Source: Planctomycetota bacterium (lineage in GTDB: Bacteria; Planctomycetota; Phycisphaerae; SM23-33). From it: a DNA stretch of 64,000 nucleotides. The notes under the pieces are model-generated. The model did no database searches and had not been told where the DNA came from. It saw only the letters and a program-made list of their open reading frames with translations. The stretch spans positions 1-64,000 of the forward strand of contig JAKJER010000022.1 of assembly GCA_022705325.1 (NCBI GenBank). The letters are read 5' to 3'. The position numbers were made by a program, and so were the translations under genes. Positions 16,797-26,100 of the stretch are shown here, in pieces (positions within the stretch are counted from its first letter, which is position 1; each line of letters opens with the position of its first letter).

Positions 16797-18152
16797 ATGA
16801 ACCGCATCAGTCGCCGGAACTTCCTGGCCGCCGCCGCGTCGGCTGCCGCCGCCCCGATGATCGTCCCCGCCGGCGTGCTGGGGCAGAACGCCCCCAGCAA
16901 CCGCGTCAACGTCGCCGCCATCGGCGTGGGCGGGCGCGGATCGAGCAACGTCTGGGGCGGCTTCGTCCCGCTCGACGATGTCCGCCTGGTGGCCGCCTGC
17001 GACTGCTTCAAGGCCAAGCGCGACTCCTTCGCCGCCCGCGTGAACAAGAAGTACGGCAGCGCGGTCTGCAAGCCGATGGCCGACTTCCGCGAGGTCCTGG
17101 CCCGCGCCGACGTCGATGCCGTCGTCGTCAGCACGGCCGACCACTGGCACGTGCCCATCGCCTACCAGGCCGCCCTGGCCAAGAAGGACATGTACGTCGA
17201 GAAACCGCTGAGCGTGGCGATGGCCTGGTCGTGGCGCCTCCGCGACGTGTGCAATCGCAACAAGATCGTTTTCCAGTACGGCACGCAGCAGCGGTCCAAC
17301 GCGGGCTTCCGCAAGGCCGTCAACCTTGTGCGCAACGGCTACATCGGCAAGGTCGAGCGGGTGGACGCTTGGAGCCCGGACATGTCCACGCAGTTTCACT
17401 GCGCGAAGGTCCAGCCGTACGGCTCGACCGAGCCGAGCGACCCGCCGGCGGACTTCGACTACGACATGTGGATCGGCCCGGCCCCCATGAAGCCCTACAC
17501 CGTGGACCGCTGCACGTGCTTCGGGGGCTATCATATCCACGACTACGCATTGGGCTTCATCGCCGGCTGGGGCGTGCACCCGCTGGACATCGCCCAGTGG
17601 GGCCTGGACATGGACGGCCAGATGCCCGTCAAACACGTGGGCACGGGCAAGATCCCGCCCGCGGGCAGTCTGTGGGACACCGTCGAGTCGTGGGACACCA
17701 CCAGCACCTACGCCAACGGCGTGACCGTGCGGAACATGGGCAGCCGGGTGGCCAAGCCGGTGGTCAGCCAGATGGAGCGTCGCCCCTGGGTGGACCACGG
17801 CACGACGTTCTGGGGCAGCGAGGGATGGGTCAGCGTCAATCGCGGCGGGGTGTACATGAACATCAAGGGCAAGAGCGAGAACGTCTCGAAGTTCAAGACG
17901 AAGGACGGCGACCCGACCGTCTACGTCAGCGACTCCCACGCCCGCAACTTCATCGACTGCATCAAGAGCCGCAAGCCCACGATCAGCCCGCTGGACGCCG
18001 CCATCCACGTGGACGCCATCAGCCACCTGGGCGAGTTCGCCATCCGCCTGGGCAGGCCGATCCAGTGGGACAACCAGAAGGAACAGGTCATCGGCGACGC
18101 CGAGGCCTCCAAGCTCCTCGACCGCCCGCAGCGCAAGCCCTACGCGATGTGA
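16797..18152 (+). CDS. Gfo/Idh/MocA-family oxidoreductase, twin-arginine signal
   Basis: A 451-residue exported oxidoreductase-like protein. The Tat signal SRRNFLAAAASAAAAPMIV is at residues 5-23. The Rossmann motif AIGVGGRG is at 41-48, HWHVP at 116-120, and EKP at 135-137. GVHPLDIAQWG is in the catalytic half and IGDAEASKLLDRPQRKPY forms the C-terminus. AAGGAG precedes the ATG. It is a paralogue of the proteins at 5842 and 58722, with the same exported layout as the former. A fossil of another close copy is at 21661. The substrate is probably a sugar derivative from polysaccharide breakdown. Confidence 0.93.
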   Translation: MNRISRRNFLAAAASAAAAPMIVPAGVLGQNAPSNRVNVAAIGVGGRGSSNVWGGFVPLDDVRLVAACDCFKAKRDSFAARVNKKYGSAVCKPMADFREVLARADVDAVVVSTADHWHVPIAYQAALAKKDMYVEKPLSVAMAWSWRLRDVCNRNKIVFQYGTQQRSNAGFRKAVNLVRNGYIGKVERVDAWSPDMSTQFHCAKVQPYGSTEPSDPPADFDYDMWIGPAPMKPYTVDRCTCFGGYHIHDYALGFIAGWGVHPLDIAQWGLDMDGQMPVKHVGTGKIPPAGSLWDTVESWDTTSTYANGVTVRNMGSRVAKPVVSQMERRPWVDHGTTFWGSEGWVSVNRGGVYMNIKGKSENVSKFKTKDGDPTVYVSDSHARNFIDCIKSRKPTISPLDAAIHVDAISHLGEFAIRLGRPIQWDNQKEQVIGDAEASKLLDRPQRKPYAM

Positions 18153-18258
18153 GCGGGGGCTCGAACCGCCCCAGGACGTGGGTACAGGCGCATCCACCCC
18201 GCGGCCGCACCGTTCGGCGCAGCTCGCCGCAGGCAAGCCGGCGGTGCGGGCGGGCGCG

Positions 18259-21200
18259 TTACGCTTTTCGCCGTCGGCGGAGGTATCCGCCGAGGCCCGT
18301 GGCGGTCAGTGCCAGGAGGGTCAAGCTGGCGGGCTCGGGCACCACCGTCAGGACGATGTCGTTGCCGTCGCCGCCCATGTAAGTGATCAGGAACGGATTG
18401 CCCGTGACGCCGTCGGCGTAGAAGATGCTGCCCTCTTCCAAACCCTCGAACTGGCCGGAGATCGGGTTAGCGCCCGCGTTGTCGAGCAGCAGGAAGCTGG
18501 TCGAGTCGAGGATGGGCGACAGCAGAATGAGATGGAGATCGCCGTGGAGGTCCACGTCGCCGTGGACGATCAACTCGTCGATGCCCGTGGGATCGACCTC
18601 GATCTCCAGCGTCGCCAGTGAGCCCTGCGAGTAGTCGCCCCACACCTCGGTCGTGCCGATCGAGGCTCCCGGCGCCAGCGTGCCGGCGACGTTGTTCAGG
18701 GCGAACGGGAGGGCCGACGTGCCGAACGTTTCCACGTGCAGCGTGCCGCCGGTGAAGCTGAAGACGGCGGCGCCGCCGCCCGCGGCGATCGCGGGGGTCG
18801 TCAGCGTCCCGCCGCTGAGGTAGACGTTCCCGGCGACCCTTCCGCCCGTGCCGTTGGCGATGAGCAGAGTCCCGCCGGGGTTGACCGTGAAGTCGCCGTC
18901 GCTGATGTACAGGTTTCCGGTGGCCGTGCCGCCGCTGCTGCCGGGCTTGGACCCGACGGTTACGGAATTGGCGGTGAACGTCCCGCCGTCGAAGTAGAGG
19001 TTCCCGTTGGCGCCGCCGCTGCCCGTGTCATTGCGATGTCCGATGAGCACCGCATCGGCGGTCACCTGTGCCTGGTGCCCGCGAAGGTCGAGCAGGCCCT
19101 GGAGGGTGGCCCCCGTGCCGCTGTTGGGATAGGCGGCCAGATTGATGTCCGCCGCGCCGGCCTTGCCCGCGATGATCACCGTGCCTGGCCCGTCGGCTGT
19201 CGACGCGAAGGCGACCGTCCCGTTGCCCTTGCCCCGGCCGATGTTGATCGTATTGGCGTAGATCTCGTTGGTTCCTTCCCCCAGCGTGATGACGCCCGGG
19301 GAGGCATTGTTGTTGACCGAGTTGGAGACCTGGAGGGTGTTGGCCGTGATCGTGTTGGCCACGTTCGAGAGGGTCAAGGTGCTCTGGATTCTCGATTCAT
19401 AGCTGACGCGCAGTTCGTTGACGTTCGCCGTGAAGGAACCCAGGTCGTACAGGTCGAGAGTGGCCTGGTTCGTGGTGCTGTTCTGATTGCTGTTATTGAC
19501 GCCGACCACCATAGTGCCGCCGGTGTTGTTGACCACCAGGTCGCCGCCGCCGGTGAAGACCGCTTTGGTCACGATGCCCGTGTAGCCGCTCAGCCCCAGC
19601 ACCAGGCTGCCCGTGCCGTTGACGGTCAGGGTGTTGCCCGCGGCGAGGTTGACGGTGTTGGTCGCCGACGCGTTGGTGCTCAGGAACTTCAGGCTGCCGA
19701 CGGTGTTGGTCGCGCCGCCCAGAGTGAGCGTACCGGCCGAGTTCGTGACGCCGACGTTGACCGTGTCCACGGTCAGGTTGCCGTCCACCGACATCGTGCC
19801 GCCGTTGAGATTCACCGTGCTGGACCCGCCGCCGTCGGAGACGTTCCCGGTGACGTGGAACGTGCCCCCGGTCATGGTGATGATTCCCGTGGCGTTCGCG
19901 TTGGAGTTGTGGGTCTCGCCGAGGGTGACGCTGCCGGCGGTGATCGTCCCGGCCGCCATCTTAAGCTGGCCGGTTCCCGATCCGCCGTTGCCGTCATGCC
20001 GCCCGAGCACCACGGCGCCCAGCGTGGCGTTGACCGTTCCGGCGGTGAAGTCGACCGTGCCGGCGGGGGTCGAACCGGTGCCGGTGTCGTTGTAGCCCAC
20101 GTACAGGTTGGCGCCGCCCGTGCCGGCCAGGTTGGCGATGGTCACCGAGGGATTGGTCAGGCCGGTGTCGAACTGGAGCAGGGCGCTGGTCTTCTTTCGG
20201 CCCACGTAGATGGTGTCGGCCTGGATCGTGTTGACGGTTCCCAGCAGCAGCGTCTCGGTGCCGGTGTTGCCGTTGTTGAGGCTGTTGCCCATCGTGATCG
20301 TATTGGCGCGGATCGCGTTGGACCCGGCCAGGCGGACGGTGGCGACAGCGTGCGCGGCGTTTTCGTAGCCGGGCTGTCCGATGAGAAACTCGTCCACGTT
20401 GGCCTCGAAGCTGCCCAGAGCGGACATGTCGAGCGTCACGTTGACCGTGCCGTTGCCTGTGCCGCTGGGGCCCCGGCGGGCGAGGACGATGTCGGCGGTG
20501 TTGGTCCCGGTCTGGCCCACCTGAAGCTTGCCCGCGCCGGTGAAGGTGGCGTTGGTGGTGATGTTGCCGGTGTAACTGAAGGGGACGTTGCCCATCTGAA
20601 AGTCGGCTGCATCGAGCGAGCCGTCGGCGTCGCCCTTGACCAGCAGCGTTCCGCCGGCGATCGTCACCGTGTTGATGCTCGCGGCGGCGGTGCTGGCGAA
20701 CGTCAGGGTCGTGGCGCTTTGGCTGCTGGTTCCCATCGCCAGGTTCCCGGCGGTGCTGCCCACGCCGTTGACCGCCCCGGCGCCGAGGCTCAGCACCGTG
20801 TCGACGGCCAGGGCGTTGCTGGCGCCGATCTGAATGGTGCCCTCTTCGATACTGGTCTTGTCCCCGTACAGGTAGCCCGTCCCGCTGCCGGCCGCAGTGG
20901 TGTTGGCGCTGAGGATCCGCAGCGTGCCGGCGCCGACCTTGACCAGGTCCATGCGGTAGTCGGACGTGCGGCGCTCGAACTGGTTGATCTCCACGTCGCC
21001 GCTGCCGCCGAACGTGCCCACGATGGTGCCGGGATTCTCCAGATGGACCGTGATGGCGTTGTTGACGTCGAGCAGGCCGGTGCCGTTGTTCACCAGCGAG
21101 AAGGTCGCGCTGCCCCGCGGGCGGACGTTCGTGGTGAAGACCTGGTTGTTCGTGCCGCCCAGCACGGTGATGCCGCTGTCATAGACGTACAACACCCCGC

Positions 21201-21480
21201 CGCCGCTGTTGGTCGTGAAGGCCGCGTCCCCCGAGAAGGTGATTCCCTTGACCCACTTGTCGCCCGTGTGCGCGGTGGTCAGGATGTTCGAGGTCGTGAA
21301 CTGGACAATATCGTTGACGGTCGGCACAGTGGCAGGCGTCCAGTTGGCCGTGTTGTTCCAATTGCCGTCCGCGGCGGGGTTGTTCCAGACCACGTCGGCC
21401 ATCGCCGACGCCATCGGCAGGGCCGCGATGATCAAGAGCACCGACAGACGCGAAACGAGATGAGATAGTCTCAAATGCAC
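18259..21480 (-). CDS. Large PEP-CTERM beta-repeat (autotransporter-like) protein
   Basis: A 1073-residue exported protein. GTG at 21480 is chosen because AAGAGGAG lies 8 bp upstream and a clean signal peptide follows (LSVLLIIAALPMASAMA). The mature part starts VVWNNPAADGNWNNTANW, a motif typical of PEP-CTERM/autotransporter-associated beta-strand repeat proteins. It continues as irregular Gly/Thr/Asn/Val-rich beta-helix repeats with recurrent TITANTLQV/NTITMGNS-like strands. The C-terminus VVPEPASLTLLALTATGLGGYLRRRRKA is a PEP-CTERM sorting signal. It is likely a surface or matrix protein. Asn and Thr content is high, as in secreted repeat proteins, and DNA-level repetitiveness is modest. 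Confidence 0.88.
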   Translation of the reverse strand: MHLRLSHLVSRLSVLLIIAALPMASAMADVVWNNPAADGNWNNTANWTPATVPTVNDIVQFTTSNILTTAHTGDKWVKGITFSGDAAFTTNSGGGVLYVYDSGITVLGGTNNQVFTTNVRPRGSATFSLVNNGTGLLDVNNAITVHLENPGTIVGTFGGSGDVEINQFERRTSDYRMDLVKVGAGTLRILSANTTAAGSGTGYLYGDKTSIEEGTIQIGASNALAVDTVLSLGAGAVNGVGSTAGNLAMGTSSQSATTLTFASTAAASINTVTIAGGTLLVKGDADGSLDAADFQMGNVPFSYTGNITTNATFTGAGKLQVGQTGTNTADIVLARRGPSGTGNGTVNVTLDMSALGSFEANVDEFLIGQPGYENAAHAVATVRLAGSNAIRANTITMGNSLNNGNTGTETLLLGTVNTIQADTIYVGRKKTSALLQFDTGLTNPSVTIANLAGTGGANLYVGYNDTGTGSTPAGTVDFTAGTVNATLGAVVLGRHDGNGGSGTGQLKMAAGTITAGSVTLGETHNSNANATGIITMTGGTFHVTGNVSDGGGSSTVNLNGGTMSVDGNLTVDTVNVGVTNSAGTLTLGGATNTVGSLKFLSTNASATNTVNLAAGNTLTVNGTGSLVLGLSGYTGIVTKAVFTGGGDLVVNNTGGTMVVGVNNSNQNSTTNQATLDLYDLGSFTANVNELRVSYESRIQSTLTLSNVANTITANTLQVSNSVNNNASPGVITLGEGTNEIYANTINIGRGKGNGTVAFASTADGPGTVIIAGKAGAADINLAAYPNSGTGATLQGLLDLRGHQAQVTADAVLIGHRNDTGSGGANGNLYFDGGTFTANSVTVGSKPGSSGGTATGNLYISDGDFTVNPGGTLLIANGTGGRVAGNVYLSGGTLTTPAIAAGGGAAVFSFTGGTLHVETFGTSALPFALNNVAGTLAPGASIGTTEVWGDYSQGSLATLEIEVDPTGIDELIVHGDVDLHGDLHLILLSPILDSTSFLLLDNAGANPISGQFEGLEEGSIFYADGVTGNPFLITYMGGDGNDIVLTVVPEPASLTLLALTATGLGGYLRRRRKA

Positions 21481-21592
21481 GATGGTTCTCCTCTTGGATC
21501 TACTCCTCGATCCCTGCAACCGGACGCCGATGCGGACGTCCTCTTTCGTACCTCTCACGGACGAATGGAAAGCACCACAACCTCGTGCTTAT

Positions 21593-21621
21593 ATCTTATT
21601 GCCGCCCGCCGCATCTGACAA
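21593..21621 (-). promoter_or_regulatory. Promoter of the large PEP-CTERM gene
   Basis: Minus-strand -35 TTGTCA (21616-21621) and -10 TAAGAT (21593-21598) with a 17-bp spacer. The leader to the GTG at 21480 would be about 105 bases. Confidence 0.65.
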
Positions 21622-21660
21622 GGCCGAAAATAGTTGCGATGTCAGGGTTTCGGCTCGCCG

Positions 21661-21768
21661 GACGCGGCCATCCGCGCGGCCCGGCCCGTCCGCCGGGACC
21701 CGCAGAAGGCGAAGATCATCGGCGACCCCCAGGCCTCCGGGACCCTCAACCGCCCGCAACGCAGGCCG
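21661..21768 (+). pseudogene. Fossil C-terminus of a Gfo/Idh/MocA oxidoreductase
   Basis: Read in the frame starting at 21661, these 36 codons give AAIRAARPVRRDPQK then IIGDPQASGTLNRPQRRP. Aligned with the C-terminus of the intact protein at 16797-18152, 19 of 35 positions are identical, including AIR, RP, IGD, AS and RPQR. No upstream part of the gene remains. The remainder of the stretch (21769-22033) shows nothing else except AAAGG before the sulfatase start. Confidence 0.75.
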
Positions 21769-22033
21769 AAGGCGACAGAAACTCCAGCAGCGGACGGGAC
21801 GTCGGTCGACGCGGTGGGTTGTCAAGCCGGCTGCCGCAGGGTAAGCTGCCGCTGCGGTCGAAGCCGGCTGGACTGTGCGCAAGACCTGCCCGTCGGCAGG
21901 GCTTCCGGCGGTGGGACGTCCCGTGGCGGGCCCACGAGCCGGCCCTTCTCCTGGTGCGGGCATCCACCCGGGACGGCGCCGCACCTGAGTCCTTGGAAAG
22001 CCCCCGGCCGGGCAAGAACGGAAAGGCGGCATC

Positions 22034-23410
22034 ATGAACAGGTATCTCTTCATCGTCCTCGCGGCGGTGTTGGCGTTCGCGGCCGGTCGCGGTCTGGCCG
22101 CCGCGGATCCACGGCCGAATTTCGTGTTGTTCTACCTCGACGACCAGCCGTACAACGGCATGCGATGCACCGGGGCCCCGCAACTCAAGACCCCGAACAT
22201 GGACCAACTGGCCGCCGAGGGCGTGATGTTCGAAAAGTCCTTCGTCACCACGGCCATCTGTTGCAGCAGTCGGGCGAGCCTCTACACCGGCCAGCACCTG
22301 CGCCGCCACGGCGTGAAGGACTTCCAGACGCCGCTGACCGCCCAGCAGTGGCAGAAGACGTTCCCGGCCCTGCTCCGCAAGAACGGATACCGGACGGCCT
22401 TCCTGGGCAAGTACGCGGTGGGGGCCCCCATTTCCGGCAAGGTCCCGGCCATGCCCGCCGACGAGTTCGACCTCTGGTACGGTTTCCCCCAGATGATCGC
22501 CTTCAAGCAGGTCATCGACTCCAAGGAGCGGTACCTGACCACCGTGATGACCGAAAAGGCGACGGCGTTCCTCGACGAGGCCAAACCGGGCCAGCCCTTC
22601 TGCCTGATCATGGCCTACAAGGAGCCGCACGGCCCGCTGAACTACTGGGACCCGCAGTTCCCGGACCCGTATCCGGACACGGTCTTCCCCCTTCCGCCCA
22701 CCATGACAGCCGACGCCTTCGGCGCCCTGCCGAAGTTCGTGCGGGAAAGCCTCGGCGCCCAGCCCTCCTGGCTGAAGAACCCCGACGCCTACCAGCAGTC
22801 CATGCGAAAGCTCCACGGCTACACCAGCCGGGCGGACCTGGCCATGGGGCGGCTGCGCCAGGCGCTCAAGCAGCGCGGGCTGGACAAGAACACGGTGATC
22901 ATCCACACCTCCGACAACGGCTCGATGGACGGCGCCCACGGCCTCAACGGCAAGTGGCTCATGTACGAGGAGTCCATTCGCGTGCCGCTGGCCATCCTGG
23001 ACCCGCGCCTGCCCGCCTCCACGCGAGGACGCCGCCAACAGATGGCCCTGAACATCGACCTCGCGACGACCATCCTCGCCATGGCCGGCGCAGCCGTGCC
23101 CGAGACGATGCAGGGGATGGACCTCCAGCCCATCCTGCGCGACCCCAAGGCCCCCGGCCGGCAGGACTGGTACTACGAACACCTCTTCAAGACCCCGCCC
23201 TCGCGCCGGCCCATCCCGCAGAGCGAGGGCGTTCGCACCGACCGGTGGAAGTACATCCGCTACACCGAGCCGACCCCGCCGGTGGAACAGCTCTTCGACC
23301 TCGACGCCGACCCGCTGGAGCAAAAGGACCTGGCCGCCGACGCCGCCCACGCCAAGACGCTCGCCGACCTCCGCGCACGGTGCGAGGAGTACCGCAAGAC
23401 GCTGCGGTGA
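22034..23410 (+). CDS. Secreted sulfatase (S1 family)
   Basis: A 458-residue sulfatase. The signal peptide covers residues 1-24 (Sec type, unlike the Tat signal of the one at 2865). Metal-binding Asp pair YLDDQ is at 34-38. The formylglycine site reads CCSSR at 76-80, so C76 is the modified cysteine in a C-x-S-x-R context. LGKYAVG and HTSDNGSMDGAHGLNGKW supply further active-site residues, and the C-terminal subdomain ends RTDRWKYIRY...LFDLDADPLEQKDLA, as usual. AAAGG lies 8 bp before the ATG. It probably desulfates oligosaccharides in the periplasm. It has no adjacent hydrolase. Confidence 0.93.
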   Translation: MNRYLFIVLAAVLAFAAGRGLAAADPRPNFVLFYLDDQPYNGMRCTGAPQLKTPNMDQLAAEGVMFEKSFVTTAICCSSRASLYTGQHLRRHGVKDFQTPLTAQQWQKTFPALLRKNGYRTAFLGKYAVGAPISGKVPAMPADEFDLWYGFPQMIAFKQVIDSKERYLTTVMTEKATAFLDEAKPGQPFCLIMAYKEPHGPLNYWDPQFPDPYPDTVFPLPPTMTADAFGALPKFVRESLGAQPSWLKNPDAYQQSMRKLHGYTSRADLAMGRLRQALKQRGLDKNTVIIHTSDNGSMDGAHGLNGKWLMYEESIRVPLAILDPRLPASTRGRRQQMALNIDLATTILAMAGAAVPETMQGMDLQPILRDPKAPGRQDWYYEHLFKTPPSRRPIPQSEGVRTDRWKYIRYTEPTPPVEQLFDLDADPLEQKDLAADAAHAKTLADLRARCEEYRKTLR

Positions 23411-23465
23411 TCCCGTTCCCAGGATTCCACCAGTTCGGAATGTGAACTATCTATAGGAACGGAAG

Positions 23466-23780
23466 ATGGAACAGGCTGTCATCGTTCACTTGCCGCTTGA
23501 TGACTCCAGGTTCGGCACCCAGGAACGGCGGGAGGCCCTATTCCAACTTGAAGACGAGTTAATTGAAGCCATTGAACTGGCGGAGTGCGGCGAGTTCGAT
23601 GGCAATGAGTTCGGGGAAGGCGAATGTGTATTCTACATGTATGGACCGGATGCCGACGTGATCTTTATGGTGGTTGAGGTGGTGTTGAAGGAGTTTCCCG
23701 TGGCCCATGGCGGTTTTGCCATCAAGCGGTACGGGTTAGCCGACGACCCCAATGCCCGGGAAATCCGCGTGACGTGGTAG
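23466..23780 (+). CDS. Small acidic protein of unknown function
   Basis: A 104-residue soluble, acidic protein with no signal peptide. It contains LEDELIEAIELAECGEFDGNEFGEGE, then FYMYGPDADVIF and GGFAIKRYG. These blocks look like a conserved small family that I can recall only by pattern and cannot name. GGAA lies before the ATG. Together with the next two genes it forms a patch of lower GC and unrecognised content between the sulfatase and the glycosidase-like gene. Confidence 0.7.
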   Translation: MEQAVIVHLPLDDSRFGTQERREALFQLEDELIEAIELAECGEFDGNEFGEGECVFYMYGPDADVIFMVVEVVLKEFPVAHGGFAIKRYGLADDPNAREIRVTW

Positions 23781-23926
23781 GTGCGTACCCAACAAGCGGG
23801 ATAGAGTGAGAGCCCCCGGGCCCGCAGGCGCTTGGGGCTTGGGCGTGTTCGGCCCGCCTGGATGAACGACATTCGGGAAACCGTCGTGGGCTCTTGGCAA
23901 GTCGTGCCAGGCGGTCCATCAGACGC

Positions 23927-23955
23927 TTGCAGTCCTCCCGGAAGATGGATAGAGT
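23927..23955 (+). promoter_or_regulatory. Leaderless promoter of the 23962 gene
   Basis: TTGCAG (23927-23932), 17-bp spacer, TAGAGT (23950-23955), then 6 bases to the ATG at 23962. No Shine-Dalgarno fits in between, so transcription probably starts at the start codon. Confidence 0.65.
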
Positions 23956-23961
23956 GAGCCT

Positions 23962-25038
23962 ATGCAAGCCGGGGAGATCATCCGCAAGACGCGCCGCCGC
24001 TGGAGCATTCCGTGGCGGGCGGCTGGATTGGGCGTCGTCGTGTGTTCGCTGGTAGTTGCCGGCCTGGTGTCTTTGTGGTACCGCGGCCCGAGGAGTCACC
24101 TGGAGGACGCTTCTGCTTCCGGAGCTAAACCGGGCGCTGCGCAGGGCCTGCTTCCGGATGCTCACGGAGACCCCGATGGAGTACCGTCACTCACGCCCCG
24201 CACGCCCCCAGGCCCGAAACAACCTGAGGCAGACACCCGGACGAGCCCGCTTGCACGAGGACTTGCTGAAACAGGGTTCGTGTTCATCGACGGACAATAC
24301 ATCGAATCGCCGTACGACGTTGCATTGGTGGATCATTCCATCCTGATAAACGGTCGCATCGTTCGGCAAAGAATCTCGCCGCAAACAAGGCCACGCCCTG
24401 GCCCGATTGCTCCGGGAACGGTGGCTGCGTGCACGCGGGATACGTCGGCAGCGGAGTTCTTTGACGCGACGGAGAACCGGGGCGCGCCCGTTGAAGAAGT
24501 GGAACGCGTCTGGGCGAAGTTGCGGAAAACACATGCACGAGATGAGGCTGTACGCAGGGTGGTGGACTTCGTCCGAGCCATTGAATGCGTGCGGGATATC
24601 CGTCTGGAAGAGAATTCTGATCGATTTGCCATAGAGATCTGCTTTTTCAACGGGGACAGGGGAGGCTTGGAATTGGAGGCCCCGCAGCGGCTTCCCAGGA
24701 AAGGACTGGCAGTAATGGAAGTCCTGGTAGATGAGCATGCGAGGATATTGCGGTATCTTCGATCGAATGCCTGTTTGTACTACGACACGGTCCTGGACGT
24801 GAACATGTGTTGGCCCGCAAGCGTAACCGGTAAGCTCCTCCCGCAGTGTATTCAGGCAATGACCGCCGGCATGGGAGAGCAGAAGACCTGCGAGGCGGTG
24901 GTCAATCTATTGGCATCTAATGCGACGGATGACACGAAGGCGTGGTATTCCCGTTGGGTCACGCGATGGGTGCGGGGTTTCAAGCCCAATGCTCAATTGA
25001 TGGTGCGACTGGATTCGCTAGTAAAGGACCGGCGATGA
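23962..25038 (+). CDS. Membrane-anchored protein of unknown function
   Basis: A 358-residue protein with a basic N-terminus (RKTRRRW) and one membrane helix at about residues 22-42, then a Pro/Ser-rich linker and a soluble domain of about 230 residues outside the membrane. Residues 195-250 (VRRVVDFVRAIECVRDIRLEEN) are helical, and a Cys-containing C-terminal half follows. I recognise no family. Codon usage and GC are lower than in the sugar genes around it. It appears to be leaderless. Confidence 0.65.
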   Translation: MQAGEIIRKTRRRWSIPWRAAGLGVVVCSLVVAGLVSLWYRGPRSHLEDASASGAKPGAAQGLLPDAHGDPDGVPSLTPRTPPGPKQPEADTRTSPLARGLAETGFVFIDGQYIESPYDVALVDHSILINGRIVRQRISPQTRPRPGPIAPGTVAACTRDTSAAEFFDATENRGAPVEEVERVWAKLRKTHARDEAVRRVVDFVRAIECVRDIRLEENSDRFAIEICFFNGDRGGLELEAPQRLPRKGLAVMEVLVDEHARILRYLRSNACLYYDTVLDVNMCWPASVTGKLLPQCIQAMTAGMGEQKTCEAVVNLLASNATDDTKAWYSRWVTRWVRGFKPNAQLMVRLDSLVKDRR

Positions 25039-25097
25039 ATAGTTGTCGCAAAGCGCATCACTGGGTGAAGACGACAGGAGGACCGCAGTAGGGGCTT

Positions 25098-25868
25098 CTA
25101 CTGTGCAGGGCGGGTGGCGGGTTGGCTTGCGGTGTGGCGTTGGGCGGCCGCGCGGAGGGCCTCGAGTTCGATCAGGAGCCCGCACTCGACAGAATATCCC
25201 TCGTTGTTCCGGACTGTCCATCTGTACTCAATCGCGTTCAGCGTCACCCCGCTGCTGTCCGTGCAGGCGACGAACATGAGAGGGGCCGGCCTGCCCTCGG
25301 CATCGTAGGGATAGCCTTCGCTGTAACTGCTGACGATTGTGCGCCCCTCATAACTGGAAGCAGGCCCGACGACATGCTTGTCCACCAGCAGCAAGGCGTG
25401 GGCGGACAGGATTTCCGGGCGCGAACTCAGGCAACTGCGGTCCAGCGGCGGACCGAACCGGGCGTCTCGCCTGAGGGCCTTGGCGAACGAGGTCAAATAG
25501 TCCACCGGCGCGGCATATTCAGACTCGATCAGTTCCTGGGTTACGAAACGCGGCATCGGATTGGTTTCCATGTACATCCAGAACGCCACGCTCCCGATGG
25601 CCAGGGCCAGCACGTAAACCACCAACTCACGGATTATGAATCGAAAGCCCCTTCCCGGCGCGGACTGTGGGTTGGTTTCTCGCTCCATCTTGCGTTGTCT
25701 GCGGCTACGGAGGCGCCAGGAGATCGTGGCCAGCAGCACGCCGAGAACGGACAGAGCCAACGTGGCCACGCGAACGAAGTCGCTGCGAGAGGGCAGGTCT
25801 TGGGAACTGGACCACAGCAGGAGGAGGGCAAAGACGCCCAGCGTGAATCCGAAGTAGAGCAGTCTCAT
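25098..25868 (-). CDS. Membrane protein of unknown function
   Basis: A 256-residue protein with three predicted membrane helices (about 4-20, 33-48 and 83-101), separated by a basic loop (RLRSRRQRK), and a C-terminal domain of about 150 residues on the far side. The final residues are Thr/Ala/Pro rich. AAGGAA lies upstream of the ATG at 25868. A minus-strand TACAAT about 35 bp upstream with TTCCCA 16 bp further could be its promoter. It is convergent with the 23962 gene. No family recognised. Confidence 0.65.
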   Translation of the reverse strand: MRLLYFGFTLGVFALLLLWSSSQDLPSRSDFVRVATLALSVLGVLLATISWRLRSRRQRKMERETNPQSAPGRGFRFIIRELVVYVLALAIGSVAFWMYMETNPMPRFVTQELIESEYAAPVDYLTSFAKALRRDARFGPPLDRSCLSSRPEILSAHALLLVDKHVVGPASSYEGRTIVSSYSEGYPYDAEGRPAPLMFVACTDSSGVTLNAIEYRWTVRNNEGYSVECGLLIELEALRAAAQRHTASQPATRPAQ

Positions 25869-26000
25869 GTGATCGGGTTCCTTTCGTAGCGGGCGAGCCG
25901 ATGATTGTATCGCGAGATCCCGCTATGGGAAGCGGGAAATCGGCAACCGGCGGGAGGCTCCCCGAGTCATGAAGGGAACACCAGCGGGGCCGCCAGGCAA

Positions 26001-26021
26001 CACAACCGTGGCGCGGTTGTG
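26001..26021. repeat. Inverted repeat upstream of the propeller glycosidase gene
   Basis: An 8-bp perfect inverted repeat, CACAACCG and CGGTTGTG, with a TGGCG loop, about 80 bp before the start at 26101. It may be an operator or a weak hairpin; no T tract follows. Confidence 0.3.
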
Positions 26022-26100
26022 CAATCTTACGTGCGATTCGTGGAGCCCTTTCGCGTTTGGACATGGGAACGTGGAACTCGACAAGACGGAGACCCAGGTG

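Noticed and set aside
18736..21468. A 910-codon open frame opposite the large PEP-CTERM protein
   Set aside because: Val/Asp/Gly/Arg composition typical of antisense frames in GC-rich DNA; the minus-strand gene has a signal peptide, a ribosome site and a PEP-CTERM tail.
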